In this document: positions 14,045 through 20,676 of the stretch, one piece after another
Layout of the letters: each line of letters begins with the position of its first letter
How positions within the stretch are numbered: position 1 is the first letter of the stretch
Assembly (NCBI GenBank): GCA_002373615.1
Contig: DFKU01000028.1
Span: 1-20,737 of the forward strand
Source of the DNA: Alphaproteobacteria bacterium UBA3637
GTDB taxonomy: Bacteria > Pseudomonadota > Alphaproteobacteria > CAAHEQ01 > UBA3637
Direction: 5' to 3'
DNA length: 20,737 nt
Program-made: the position numbers and the translations under genes
Notes under the pieces: generated by a model
Databases searched by the model: none
Told to the model about the DNA's origin: nothing
The model's input: only the letters and a program-made list of their open reading frames with translations

Positions 14045-14785
14045 ATGTCAGGACATTCACAATTTAAAAACATTATGAACCGTAAAGGCGCCCAAGATAA
14101 GGCGCGCGCTCGGATTTTCTCAAAACTCGCCCGTGAAATTACAGTGGCGGTGAAAACAGGAGGAACTGACCCTAATGGGAACCCCAGATTGCGTCTTGCT
14201 ATTCAAAATGCGCGCAGTGAAAATATGCCCAAAGATAACATTGAACGCGCGATTGCCAAAGGCTCACAAAGTGCTGATACCTCCAATTATGAAGAAGTCC
14301 GCTATGAAGGGTATGGTCCTGGTCATGTCGCCGTGATTGTGGAGGCCTTAACCGATAATCGTGCCCGCACAGCGCCCAATTTACGCTCTTTATTTACCAA
14401 GCGTGGTGGCTCTTTCGGGGATACGGTATTGTTTAACTTTGAACATGTGGGATACATTGAATTTCCAGTAGGTGTCGCTTCTGCTGATGCCATGTTTGAA
14501 GCGGGCTTAGAGGCCGGTGCTGATGATGTTCAAACGACCGAAACAACCCACGAAATCACCTGTAAACCAGAGGATTTAGGGGCGGTGCGTGAAGCATTGG
14601 AAAAGAAATTCGGAACACCCAATGCTGCCCGTATGGATTGGCGTGCAACGGTAGAAACACCCGTCGCTGATTTGGAAACTGCGCAAAAGTTGATGAGTTT
14701 TGTGGAAGAACTGAACGAAGATGATGACGTGCAACGCGTCTTCACAAATGCTGATATTCCGGACGATATCTTATCTCAGCTCTAA
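14045..14785 (+). CDS. yebC: YebC/PmpR/TACO1 family protein
   Basis: 246 aa, the usual length. The N-terminal signature MSGHSQFKNIMNRKGAQDKA is diagnostic of the family; middle motifs (MPKDNIERAIAKG, YEGYGPGHVAVIVE, TDNRARTAPNLRSLF, KRGG) are intact. Members act as transcription regulators or as ribosome-linked factors easing translation through proline-rich stretches. ATG 14045 has AAAGGA upstream and its own promoter. It is followed by ruvC at 18 bp, a common arrangement in many proteobacteria. Confidence 0.96.
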   Translation: MSGHSQFKNIMNRKGAQDKARARIFSKLAREITVAVKTGGTDPNGNPRLRLAIQNARSENMPKDNIERAIAKGSQSADTSNYEEVRYEGYGPGHVAVIVEALTDNRARTAPNLRSLFTKRGGSFGDTVLFNFEHVGYIEFPVGVASADAMFEAGLEAGADDVQTTETTHEITCKPEDLGAVREALEKKFGTPNAARMDWRATVETPVADLETAQKLMSFVEELNEDDDVQRVFTNADIPDDILSQL

Positions 14786-14803
14786 TTTTTAACAGGGGGA
14801 GCT

Positions 14804-15283
14804 ATGCGGATTTTGGGATTGGATCCAGGCCTGAGGCATACCGGTTGGGGTGTGATTGAAAAGCAGGGAAACAAATTCCAATTTTTGGCAGCTGGCACAA
14901 TCAATCCTGATGATAAACTTCCTTTGGCGAATCGATTGGCAGAACTATTTGAATCGCTTTCAGATGTGATTAAACTGTGGCAACCGGATACCTGTGCGGT
15001 GGAAGAAACTTTTGTGAATAAAAATCCAAATTCCACTTTGAAACTGGGACAAGCGCGTGGTGTGGTGCTGTGTGTGCCGGCCATCCATAAAATTCCTGTG
15101 GGGGAATATACCCCCAATCAAATTAAAAAGACAATTACAGGCGTGGGACATGCCGAAAAAAATCAAGTGGATATGATGGTGCATACCTTACTCAAAAATG
15201 TCCCCGATAAAATTCCTCCTGATGCTGCGGATGCCTTGGCAATAGCTCTGTGCCATGGCTTTCAAAACATATTTATAAGATGA
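14804..15283 (+). CDS. ruvC: Holliday junction resolvase RuvC
   Basis: 159 aa. Cuts Holliday junctions symmetrically during recombination repair. Catalytic acids are visible: D7 in LGLDPGLRHTGWG, E67 in CAVEETF, and D140 and D143 in PPDAADALAIALCHG; the DNA-contact motif GHAEKNQVDMMV is present. ATG 14804 follows GGGGGAG. ruvA and ruvB, which often follow, are absent; the next gene is dnaA after a terminator. Slightly shorter than the E. coli protein (173 aa) at the C-terminus, within family range. Confidence 0.95.
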   Translation: MRILGLDPGLRHTGWGVIEKQGNKFQFLAAGTINPDDKLPLANRLAELFESLSDVIKLWQPDTCAVEETFVNKNPNSTLKLGQARGVVLCVPAIHKIPVGEYTPNQIKKTITGVGHAEKNQVDMMVHTLLKNVPDKIPPDAADALAIALCHGFQNIFIR

Positions 15284-15385
15284 AAAATTTTTAAAAGTAA
15301 ACGGATTTTAACTTAATTTTTATTCAAAACACAACATATAGATTTATTCCCCCTACAAATTGTGTTTTTATAAAAAAAATAAAAA

Positions 15386-15414
15386 TTCACCTAAAAGAGG
15401 GTGGACTTTTTTTT
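15386..15414 (+). terminator. Intrinsic terminator after yebC-ruvC
   Basis: TTCACC (15386-15391), 8-nt loop, GGTGGA (15400-15405), then C and eight Ts. It isolates dnaA from the upstream operon. I looked for DnaA boxes (TTATNCACA) between 15284 and 15468 and found none. Confidence 0.75.
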
Positions 15415-15468
15415 CGTTTTTCGCTAAAGTTCAGTTCAGGTTCAATTTTTAATGAAAGGGGTAAAAAA

Positions 15469-16863
15469 ATGGCGCAAGCAACCACGTTTCAAACGGAATG
15501 GCTCGCTTTGTGTAAACAGCTGGAAACTCAGCTGAAAGATACCTCGGTTATGCGTTGGTTGAATCGTGTGGTGCCAGAGGTTTCCCCAAATAATGACTTG
15601 AATTTATGGGCCCCCAGTTCTTGTATCTGTGAATTAGTGGAAAAACGTTATGCTGAAACGATTCGTTCGCTTTGGTTGGCAACGCGACCAACGGCTAAGG
15701 TTTGTGTCCAAGTCCGTAAACCCGAAATGGTGATTCCTGTTGTAGCCCCTATTCCAAATACGCTGTCAATTCAATTGCCTAAAGTGGTTGAAAAATCTTC
15801 TACTCCTATACGCCCTAAAATTGATGAAGATTTGTATTCTGCTTTTTTGGATAAGACGCATACTTTTCAATCCTTTGTGGTGGGGGAATCGAATCGATTC
15901 GCCTATGAGGCGGCTAAACGTATAGCAGAAGAAGAAACGGTTTCCTTTAATCCTCTTTATTTTCATGCAGGGGTAGGACTTGGGAAAACGCATCTGATGC
16001 ATGCGATTGCATGGCGGATTAAGGAATTATACCCCGATAAAACAGTTTTGTATTTGTCCTCCGAACAATTCTTCCAACGCTTTATTAAGGGGCTTCAATC
16101 CAAAGAAGAAATGTTTTCTTTTAAAAATCTTTTTCATAATGTGGATGTCCTTTTAATTGACGATATTCAATTTATTGTGGGGAAACATCATACACAAGGG
16201 GAGTTTTCTCAAATTTTTAATAATCTGATTTCGCGTGGTAAAAAAATTATTTTGTCGGCGGATTCGGCCCCTATGGAATTGCATGGAATTGAAGAACGTC
16301 TGCGCACCCGTTTGGCGCAAGGCTTGGTGGTGGATATTCATCCGGCCTCTTATGAACTTCGAATGTCCATTTTGCGCGAAAAAATGCAGGCCTTAAACAC
16401 AGAATTGGACGAATCGGTTTTGGAATTTTTGGCCAAAAGCATTACTTCTAATGTGCGTGAATTGGAAGGCGCCTTAAAACGGTTGGTGGCTCACATGGAA
16501 TTGTTGGGGGGCAAGGTTACCCTTGAAAGCGCCCGCATCTTATTAAAGGATATTTTGCACATGACAGAACGTCAAGTGAAAGCCCCGGATATTATCCAAG
16601 CTGTGGCGGATTTTTATCGTTTGACGGTCAAAGATTTGCGCTCTACGCGTCGTGATCGGACTATTGTACGTCCTCGTCAGTTGGCGATGTACTTAACCAA
16701 ACAATTGACGCCGATGGCACTGCCTGATATTGCAAAATTTTATGAACGCGATCATACTACCGTCATGCATGCCATAAAAACAATAGAAGAATACTTAAAG
16801 CGCGATAAACAATTGGCTCGCGAAAAAGACATGCTGGTGGAACAATTGCGGGAGGTACGTTGA
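15469..16863 (+). CDS. dnaA: Chromosomal replication initiator DnaA
   Basis: 464 aa. Binds and opens oriC. Domain I (about 1-85: TEWLALCKQLETQL...VMRWLNRV), short linker, AAA+ domain III with Walker A AGVGLGKTH (167-175), Walker B LLIDDIQF (228-235), sensor 1 LSADSAP and the arginine-finger box GIEERLRTRLAQGL (273-286), then DNA-binding domain IV with RPRQLAMYLTKQLT and the signature ERDHTTVMHAIKTIE. ATG 15469 follows AAAGGGG. The last base of the stop is the first of the hsp20 ATG. It is neither next to dnaN nor beside visible DnaA boxes, so this need not be the origin. Confidence 0.97.
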   Translation: MAQATTFQTEWLALCKQLETQLKDTSVMRWLNRVVPEVSPNNDLNLWAPSSCICELVEKRYAETIRSLWLATRPTAKVCVQVRKPEMVIPVVAPIPNTLSIQLPKVVEKSSTPIRPKIDEDLYSAFLDKTHTFQSFVVGESNRFAYEAAKRIAEEETVSFNPLYFHAGVGLGKTHLMHAIAWRIKELYPDKTVLYLSSEQFFQRFIKGLQSKEEMFSFKNLFHNVDVLLIDDIQFIVGKHHTQGEFSQIFNNLISRGKKIILSADSAPMELHGIEERLRTRLAQGLVVDIHPASYELRMSILREKMQALNTELDESVLEFLAKSITSNVRELEGALKRLVAHMELLGGKVTLESARILLKDILHMTERQVKAPDIIQAVADFYRLTVKDLRSTRRDRTIVRPRQLAMYLTKQLTPMALPDIAKFYERDHTTVMHAIKTIEEYLKRDKQLAREKDMLVEQLREVR

Positions 16864-17303
16864 TGGTCTCCCCTTTTCAAAATCCGTTTTTGCTGGGCTT
16901 TGAAGGGCTCGAGGAAATGTTGCTCCGCGCTGCAAAAGGGGCTGATTCTTTTCCGCCCTATAATGTGGAGCAAATTTCACCCGAATCTTTACAAATGACC
17001 TTTGCGGTGGCGGGCTATAAAGAGGAAGAGCTGGAAGTTTTGCAAGAGGGAAATCAGCTGATTATCCGTGGTCATCAAGAACCCGATGAAACACGCCATT
17101 ACCTGCATCGCGGAATTGCAGCGCGCTCATTCCTAAAATCCTTTGTTTTGGCGGAGGGCATGACGATTGAAGGCGCCCATTTGGAACAAGGCCTGTTGGT
17201 GATTGACCTGAAGCGCCCTGAAGTTAAAAAAATCGTCCGCTCTATCCCCGTCACCACAACCGCCACCAAATCAAAAGTTTTGCCTCATAAAAAGAAGAAA
17301 TAG
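16863..17303 (+). CDS. Hsp20/IbpA-type small heat-shock protein
   Basis: 146 aa. An ATP-independent holdase chaperone of the cytoplasm. The alpha-crystallin domain spans about 25-125: YNVEQISPESLQMTFAVAGYKEEELEV, LIIRGHQE, YLHRGIAARSFLKSFVLAEGM and the terminal GLLVIDLKRPE. The C-terminus is very basic (HKKKK). ATG 16863 overlaps the dnaA TGA and has GGAGG (16851-16855), so the two genes are translationally coupled; the TTG at 16860 is a weaker alternative. A dnaA-sHsp coupling is unusual and could tie replication initiation to proteotoxic stress, but that is inference. Confidence 0.92.
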   Translation: MVSPFQNPFLLGFEGLEEMLLRAAKGADSFPPYNVEQISPESLQMTFAVAGYKEEELEVLQEGNQLIIRGHQEPDETRHYLHRGIAARSFLKSFVLAEGMTIEGAHLEQGLLVIDLKRPEVKKIVRSIPVTTTATKSKVLPHKKKK

Positions 17304-17307
17304 TTTC

Positions 17308-17336
17308 TTGACTTTCAACATTTGATTTGCTAGAAT
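17308..17336 (+). promoter_or_regulatory. Sigma70 promoter of the orphan structured RNA
   Basis: -35 TTGACT (17308-17313), 17-bp spacer, -10 TAGAAT (17331-17336), placed right after the hsp20 stop. The predicted start (about 17343) is the first base of the RNA's 5' hairpin. Confidence 0.75.
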
Positions 17337-17342
17337 GTATCT

Positions 17343-17492
17343 TGCATACAGCAGGGTACTGTGTGTCGGAAGTAAGAACTCCGTCAAACTGTCCGTCCAA
17401 ATTGGGCGGTTGGCCGCCGAATATATTGAATAAGCGGAACTGTTAGTTTGACAGGTTCTTAACATCCGTCCACTTGAAGAAGTGGCTTTTTT
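17343..17492 (+). ncRNA. Stand-alone ~150-nt structured RNA (copy D)
   Basis: It has its own promoter, ends in an intrinsic terminator, and no same-strand gene follows. Elements: 5' hairpin GCATACAG-(7 nt)-CTGTGTGT; closing helices CGGA:TCCG (17367-17370 with 17465-17468), AAGAAC:GTTCTT, internal loop TCC opposite AG, GTCAAAC:GTTTGAC (17383-17389 with 17446-17452); two inner hairpins, CCGTCCA-AAT-TGGGCGG and CCGC...GCGG; terminator CCACTT-GAAG-AAGTGG then CTTTTTT. The order, the AG bulge, the GGTTGG linker and the AACATCC motif match the leader at 11391-11585. It could be a small regulatory RNA, or a leader that lost its gene. It has a multibranched core, unlike the single long hairpin of 6S RNA, and no SRP or tmRNA signature. 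Confidence 0.72.
17470..17492 (+). terminator. Intrinsic terminator of RNA copy D
   Basis: CCACTT (17470-17475), loop GAAG, AAGTGG (17480-17485), C and six Ts. Confidence 0.85.
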
Positions 17493-17567
17493 CATGGGAC
17501 GGTATCAGCTGAATATAAAGAATAGGCTGAAAGCTGTTACAATAGCTCGGTCGCAACCATCCCACCA

Positions 17568-18167
17568 TTATAGGTACTTCACCAAATAAAAACTGCCGAC
17601 TAACAGGATGAAAAATAAAATACTCAGCCAGCCCAGGTTCTTTTCAATCCACGCTTTCATGGGCTCCCCCCATTTCCACAGCAGGCCCGCCACCAAATAA
17701 AACCTAAGCCCTCGTGCAATCACTGACGCCAACATAAATACGCCAAAATTAAGTCCTGTGACCCCACTGGCAATTGTGATGATTTTATAGGGGAAAGGGG
17801 TAATGCCTGCCCCAAATACAATCCATGCGCCATATTGATTATAGCTAGCGCAAAACTTTTCAAACTGGGGCATATAATGATAAAAATTTAAAATAGGAAC
17901 GGCTACCACATCATATAAAAAATGCCCAATCGCATACCCGAAGGCGCCGCCAATCACACTCCAAACGGTGCACCACAGGGCGATTTTAAAGGCCTCATCT
18001 CGCCTTTTTAAAACCAAAGGAATCATCAAGATGTCGGGCGGAATCGGGAAAAAGGAACTTTCGGCAAATGCCATGATACATAATGTCACAAAAGCCTTTG
18101 GCCCCGCCACCACGCGCATGGCCCAATCGTACACTTTCTTCATCATTTTATGCCATAAACTAAACAT
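17568..18167 (-). CDS. YqaA/DedA-family membrane protein (VTT domain)
   Basis: 199 aa, about five hydrophobic segments, inner membrane. The family signature is clear: MAFAESSFFPIPPDILMIPL near residues 32-51, and GAGITPFPYKIITIASGV around 118-135; a C-terminal helix LGWLSILFFILLVGSFYLV. DedA/VTT proteins scramble or flip lipids such as undecaprenyl phosphate or phosphatidylethanolamine; the YqaA subgroup is uncharacterised. No Shine-Dalgarno is evident before ATG 18167; the two adjacent Met codons (residues 8-9) are alternatives, equally without one. Convergent with the orphan RNA. Confidence 0.88.
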   Translation of the reverse strand: MFSLWHKMMKKVYDWAMRVVAGPKAFVTLCIMAFAESSFFPIPPDILMIPLVLKRRDEAFKIALWCTVWSVIGGAFGYAIGHFLYDVVAVPILNFYHYMPQFEKFCASYNQYGAWIVFGAGITPFPYKIITIASGVTGLNFGVFMLASVIARGLRFYLVAGLLWKWGEPMKAWIEKNLGWLSILFFILLVGSFYLVKYL

Positions 18168-18206
18168 ATTTTTATTCTAAAATCTTTTTTTCAAAAACGC
18201 AAGAAA

Positions 18207-18234
18207 TAAAAAAGCCCACTCTAAAAAAGCAGGC
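18207..18234 (-). terminator. Terminator of the cold-shock gene
   Basis: On the minus strand GCCTGC, loop, GTGGGC (6 bp including two G-U pairs in RNA) followed by TTTTTT. Moderate stability. Confidence 0.55.
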
Positions 18235-18246
18235 CTTCAATTTGTC

Positions 18247-18267
18247 ATTCTGAACTTGATTCAGAAT
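18247..18267. repeat. Palindromic element after the cold-shock gene
   Basis: ATTCTGAA, 5-nt loop, TTCAGAAT, preceded by TTTGTC. It looks like a dispersed intergenic palindrome; its left edge TTTGTCATTCT recurs at 20719-20729 inside the last gene. Confidence 0.5.
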
Positions 18268-18270
18268 CCC

Positions 18271-18474
18271 TTATTTTAAAGTCAGATTTGTGGCGCAAGT
18301 TTTGCCATTTTCTTCTTTTAATTCATAAGCAATTTCTTGGCCTTCATCCAAACGATGCAGGTTGGCTTCACGCATAGCGGTAATATGTACGAAGACATCT
18401 TTTTCTCCATCATCTGGTGTAATAAATCCAAAACCTTTTCTATAGTTAAACCATTTAATTTTTCCTGAAAGCAT
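18271..18474 (-). CDS. Cold-shock-domain protein (CspA family)
   Basis: 67 aa, a single cold-shock domain binding single-stranded RNA or DNA: GKIKWFNYRKGFGFI (RNP1 KGFGFI) and DVFVHITAM (RNP2). The C-terminus is slightly longer and less conserved. I start at ATG 18474, preceded by AGGAGT at good spacing; the longer in-frame extension to 18543 has no ribosome site and no family counterpart. The mRNA has a 5' UTR of about 85 nt from a promoter at 18568-18596, as is common for cold-regulated csp genes, though no specific thermosensor fold is claimed. Confidence 0.95.
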   Translation of the reverse strand: MLSGKIKWFNYRKGFGFITPDDGEKDVFVHITAMREANLHRLDEGQEIAYELKEENGKTCATNLTLK

Positions 18475-18567
18475 TTTTATACTCCTAATAATAATACGCC
18501 TTGTCATCAGCACAAATTCGGTAGCAACGGCTTGATTGGACAAGGGTACGCACCCGAAGACAAACTG

Positions 18568-18596
18568 ACACTACTTTATTTTTTTACAAAATGCAA
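18568..18596 (-). promoter_or_regulatory. Putative promoter of the cold-shock gene
   Basis: Minus strand -35 TTGCAT (18591-18596), 17-bp spacer, -10 TAGTGT (18568-18573); predicts a UTR of about 85 nt. Confidence 0.5.
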
Positions 18597-18608
18597 GGAT
18601 TATTTTTC

Positions 18609-18637
18609 TGGACTTTTTAAGACTTTTTTTGTATAAT
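18609..18637 (+). promoter_or_regulatory. Promoter of tRNA-Ser
   Basis: -35-like TGGACT (18609-18614), 17-bp spacer, perfect -10 TATAAT (18632-18637), 8 bp before the mature tRNA 5' end. Confidence 0.7.
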
Positions 18638-18645
18638 AAAAATAT

Positions 18646-18736
18646 GGAAAGATGGCAGAGTGGTCGAATGCGGCAGACTCGAAATCTGTTATAGGGCTTG
18701 TCTCTATCTGGGGTTCGAATCCCCATCTTTCCGCCA
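18646..18736 (+). tRNA. tRNA-Ser (anticodon CGA)
   Basis: 91 nt with encoded CCA. Acceptor GGAAAGA:TCTTTCC, discriminator G, then CCA. Anticodon stem GCAGA:TCTGT with loop CTCGAAA, so the anticodon is CGA (reads UCG). Long class II variable arm (ATAG...CTAT) and T-arm GGGGTTCGAATCCCC. All parts are intact. Confidence 0.96.
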
Positions 18737-18744
18737 AATTTGAC

Positions 18745-18772
18745 AAGTCGTCTGAAAAGGCGACTTTTTTCT
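18745..18772 (+). terminator. Terminator after tRNA-Ser
   Basis: AAGTCG (18745-18750), 10-nt loop, CGACTT (18761-18766) and further Ts. The following 18773-18928 holds no gene I can support. Confidence 0.8.
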
Positions 18773-18933
18773 TTATTTTCAATGAGTTATGGTGGTTCGA
18801 ATGGAACTGAAACAAAAGGCGCATACTTTGTCCAACAATCGAACCGATAATGCAATAAGTACTTGATTTTATTGAGTTTCGCATTTTTGACGCTGTTTGG
18901 AGGGGGGTATCTACACTCGAACTAATGCAAAAA

Positions 18934-18961
18934 AATAACCCCAACCGAAACCGAGGTTATT
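18934..18961 (-). terminator. Terminator of the 18984-19568 gene
   Basis: On the minus strand AATAACC, an inner CG-rich part, GGTTATT and a run of Ts, just past the gene's stop. Confidence 0.75.
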
Positions 18962-18983
18962 TTAATTTAAAACCTATCGACAA

Positions 18984-19568
18984 TTAGACTCTTTGTCTAC
19001 CTGCAACAGGAGTTTTCATTTTTCCCTTATGACTCGCCATCTTTTGTGGGTTTGGCATATTGGATAAAGAAGAAGATCTAAGGCGAGACACAATTACCTT
19101 GTCAAAAGCGTCCCCAAAGTCCTGTTTTTCTGTTATATCTGTTTGAGTTAAATCCAATTGGCAGTAATTAAGATAACCACACATAATTTTTATATTTTTA
19201 GGTAATGAACAAAGTGATAAACTTCCATCACTTTCTTTAATATAGCGAGGGCTTTCAACCCATTCACGATAACGATTAAATCGAACTTTAGCTGCTTTAA
19301 TTTCTTCTTCTTCCATGAGGCTGTAGTCGCAGTCATGAATTCTGACTTCTCCTTCAAAGTCCGGAGCTATAAACAAGGGTTTTTTCTTAAAATATACACA
19401 CGTAACCCCTTTTAATCCAGCGGGAATCATATCAACTTTTGTCTCATCTAAGTACAAGTCAAAGAGAGCTCCTCGCCCAAAAACCTGATACTCGCCCATT
19501 CCGCCCAATTTTTCTGGTAAATATTCAAAAATCTTCCCATATTTGAACTTTTCAAAATATTTTTTCAT
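18984..19568 (-). CDS. Uncharacterised protein with a basic tail
   Basis: 194 aa, soluble, no signal peptide or membrane span. I do not recognise a family. The N-terminal half has an alternating strand pattern (GKIFEYLP, GEYQVFGRGALFDLYLDE, VTCVYFKKKPLFIAPDFEGEVRIHDCDY), suggesting a beta fold; a charged helical part follows (EEEEIKAAKVRFNRYREWV), then a leucine-rich stretch (KNIKIMCGYLNYCQLDLTQTDI) and a basic C-terminus. I start at ATG 19568, 8 nt after AGAAAGG; the upstream ATG 19595 lacks a site. The promoter is a perfect consensus (TTGACA, 17 bp, TATAAT), so strong expression is likely. Single-gene unit with its own terminator. Confidence 0.75.
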   Translation of the reverse strand: MKKYFEKFKYGKIFEYLPEKLGGMGEYQVFGRGALFDLYLDETKVDMIPAGLKGVTCVYFKKKPLFIAPDFEGEVRIHDCDYSLMEEEEIKAAKVRFNRYREWVESPRYIKESDGSLSLCSLPKNIKIMCGYLNYCQLDLTQTDITEKQDFGDAFDKVIVSRLRSSSLSNMPNPQKMASHKGKMKTPVAGRQRV

Positions 19569-19600
19569 AAAAAAACCTTTCTGTTGAAGAAACATAAAGA

Positions 19601-19629
19601 ATTATATCACATTGAATAATATTTGTCAA
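19601..19629 (-). promoter_or_regulatory. Perfect-consensus sigma70 promoter
   Basis: Minus strand TTGACA (19624-19629), 17-bp spacer, TATAAT (19601-19606), driving the uncharacterised gene at 18984-19568. Confidence 0.85.
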
Positions 19630-19666
19630 TGTTTTTTTAGTTCTCGTTCTGCACAGACTCTCCCGC

Positions 19667-19697
19667 CAAAATAAAACCCCATCATTCGGATGGGGTT
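19667..19697 (-). terminator. Terminator of the rubrerythrin gene
   Basis: 8-bp stem ACCCCATC (19676-19683) and GATGGGGT (19689-19696); on the minus strand it is followed by TTTATTTT, immediately past the stop. Confidence 0.85.
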
Positions 19698-19703
19698 AAT
19701 TTA

Positions 19704-20249
19704 TTAGAAATATCTTTTTAATAACGCGTCCAAAGCTTTTCCGTGGCGGGCTTCATCACGTGCCATTTCATGCACAGAATCATGAATGGCATCCAGATTT
19801 AGTTCTTTTGCTTTCTTGGCTATAGCCATTTTTCCATGACAAGCTCCATTTTCACCAGAGAGCATTTTTTCCAAATTTTCTTTGGTGGATTTGCTGACCA
19901 ATTCCCCTAACATTTCGCCAAAACGGGCAGCGTGTTCTGCTTCTTCATGGGCAATTTTATCCAAAGCTAAAGCAATTTCAGGATAGCCTTCCCGCAGTGC
20001 TTGACGGGACATGGCCAGATACATGCCGACCTCAGAGCATTCTCCATTAAAATGGTTCTTAAGCCCTGTTAAGATTTCTTCATCTATCCCTTTGGCAATA
20101 CCGATACTGTGTTCGGCAGGCCAAGTCATTTCTGCTTTTTCTTCATAAGGCACCAATTGATCCCCGCTTGCCCCACACACAGGACAAACCTTTTCAGCCC
20201 CTTCAGGAATATCCACGATTTGACCGCAAACTAAACATTTATACTTCAT
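19704..20249 (-). CDS. Rubrerythrin with N-terminal rubredoxin domain
   Basis: 181 aa. Reduces hydrogen peroxide in anaerobes or microaerophiles. The order is reversed relative to classical rubrerythrin: a rubredoxin-like Fe site comes first (C5, C8 in CLVC and C22, C25 in CPVC), then the four-helix diiron domain with FNGECSEVGMY (E70, E73), HEEAEHAARFGEM (E102-H106) and MARDEARHGKAL. The N-terminal rubredoxin layout is that of reverse rubrerythrins. ATG 20249 has AAAGGAG. An oxidative-stress function in a low-oxygen niche agrees with the glutathione peroxidase in the same window. Confidence 0.93.
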   Translation of the reverse strand: MKYKCLVCGQIVDIPEGAEKVCPVCGASGDQLVPYEEKAEMTWPAEHSIGIAKGIDEEILTGLKNHFNGECSEVGMYLAMSRQALREGYPEIALALDKIAHEEAEHAARFGEMLGELVSKSTKENLEKMLSGENGACHGKMAIAKKAKELNLDAIHDSVHEMARDEARHGKALDALLKRYF

Positions 20250-20349
20250 AATAAACTCCTTTGTTAAAATTGAAGATAGACCCTTGTATCATAACTCCAT
20301 TGAAAAGTCAATGATTTTTGGTGGGAAGATAGTATCCAAAAATTTTTTC

Positions 20350-20378
20350 TTGTAATTTTTTTTAATTTAATTTAGAGT
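20350..20378 (+). promoter_or_regulatory. Putative promoter of leader copy B
   Basis: -35 TTGTAA (20350-20355), 17-bp spacer, -10 TAGAGT (20373-20378). The predicted start (20385) falls one base before the 5' hairpin, as at the other copies. The -10 is weak; TATAAA at 20379 is an alternative. Confidence 0.45.
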
Positions 20379-20384
20379 TATAAA

Positions 20385-20648
20385 AGGATACGGCGAAAGT
20401 TGTATCCTCAAGTGCCTGAAAAGGTGCAAGAGAGTCGTCGCAGACTCAAAAGTGTACGGTGGGTGAACACGGCCGAAATCTAAGTGTTTTTTCTTTTATT
20501 TAAAAGACACTCACCGACAATTTCCCGACCTTGGTCGGGGAGCCTTTGGTGCATGTTCAGGGGAATTTATATTCCTTAAAGACCATCGGGATCATTTTAC
20601 ACTATTTGATTGCGAACTCTCCGGCCACCTGGAATTCAGGTGGTGTTT
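20385..20648 (+). ncRNA. Structured leader RNA upstream of a pilin-like gene (copy B)
   Basis: About 264 nt, homologous to the leader at 5419-5678. 5' hairpin GGATAC...GTATCC (copy A: GAATAC...GTATTC), the same GTGCCT-GAAA-AGGTGC hairpin, closing helices GAGAGT:ACTCTC, CGCA:TGCG (copy A: CACA:TGTG) and AGTGTA:TACACT (copy A: AATCGCAT:ATGCGATT), inner helix CGGTGGGTG:CACTCACCG, hairpin CCCGAC:GTCGGG, hairpin GGGGAAT:ATTCCTT, then the identical CCACCTG-GAATT-CAGGTGG terminator. Joining segments such as GGAGCCTTTGGTG and ATGTTCAGGG are nearly unchanged. The pilin ATG lies about 28 nt after the terminator. Confidence 0.72.
20625..20648 (+). terminator. Attenuator-type terminator of leader copy B
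   Basis: CCACCTG (20625-20631), 5-nt loop, CAGGTGG (20637-20643), then TGTTT; identical to the copy A terminator. Confidence 0.75.
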
Positions 20649-20676
20649 AAACAATAAAAAAACGGAGACTAATATT

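Noticed and set aside
15284..15468. Replication origin upstream of dnaA
   Set aside because: AT-rich, but no DnaA boxes matching TTATNCACA on either strand; it holds a terminator and little else.
17343..17492. 6S RNA, SRP RNA or tmRNA for the orphan RNA
   Set aside because: The core is multibranched, not one long imperfect hairpin; the SRP tetraloop motif is absent; there is no tag frame or tRNA T-arm. 6S is not fully excluded without a model search.
17496..17567. A genuine tRNA
   Set aside because: No T-arm (no TTCRA loop), no proper D-arm, and a mismatch in the acceptor stem.
18600..18944. Open frame of 114 codons antisense to tRNA-Ser
   Set aside because: It runs across the tRNA and its terminator on the opposite strand, has no ribosome site, and reads like antisense of tRNA (AERWGFEPQ).
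20385..20648. c-di-GMP (GEMM) riboswitch before a pilin gene
   Set aside because: The context is tempting, but the conserved GEMM-I core and tetraloop-receptor arrangement are not visible; the single GAAA-loop hairpin is not enough.
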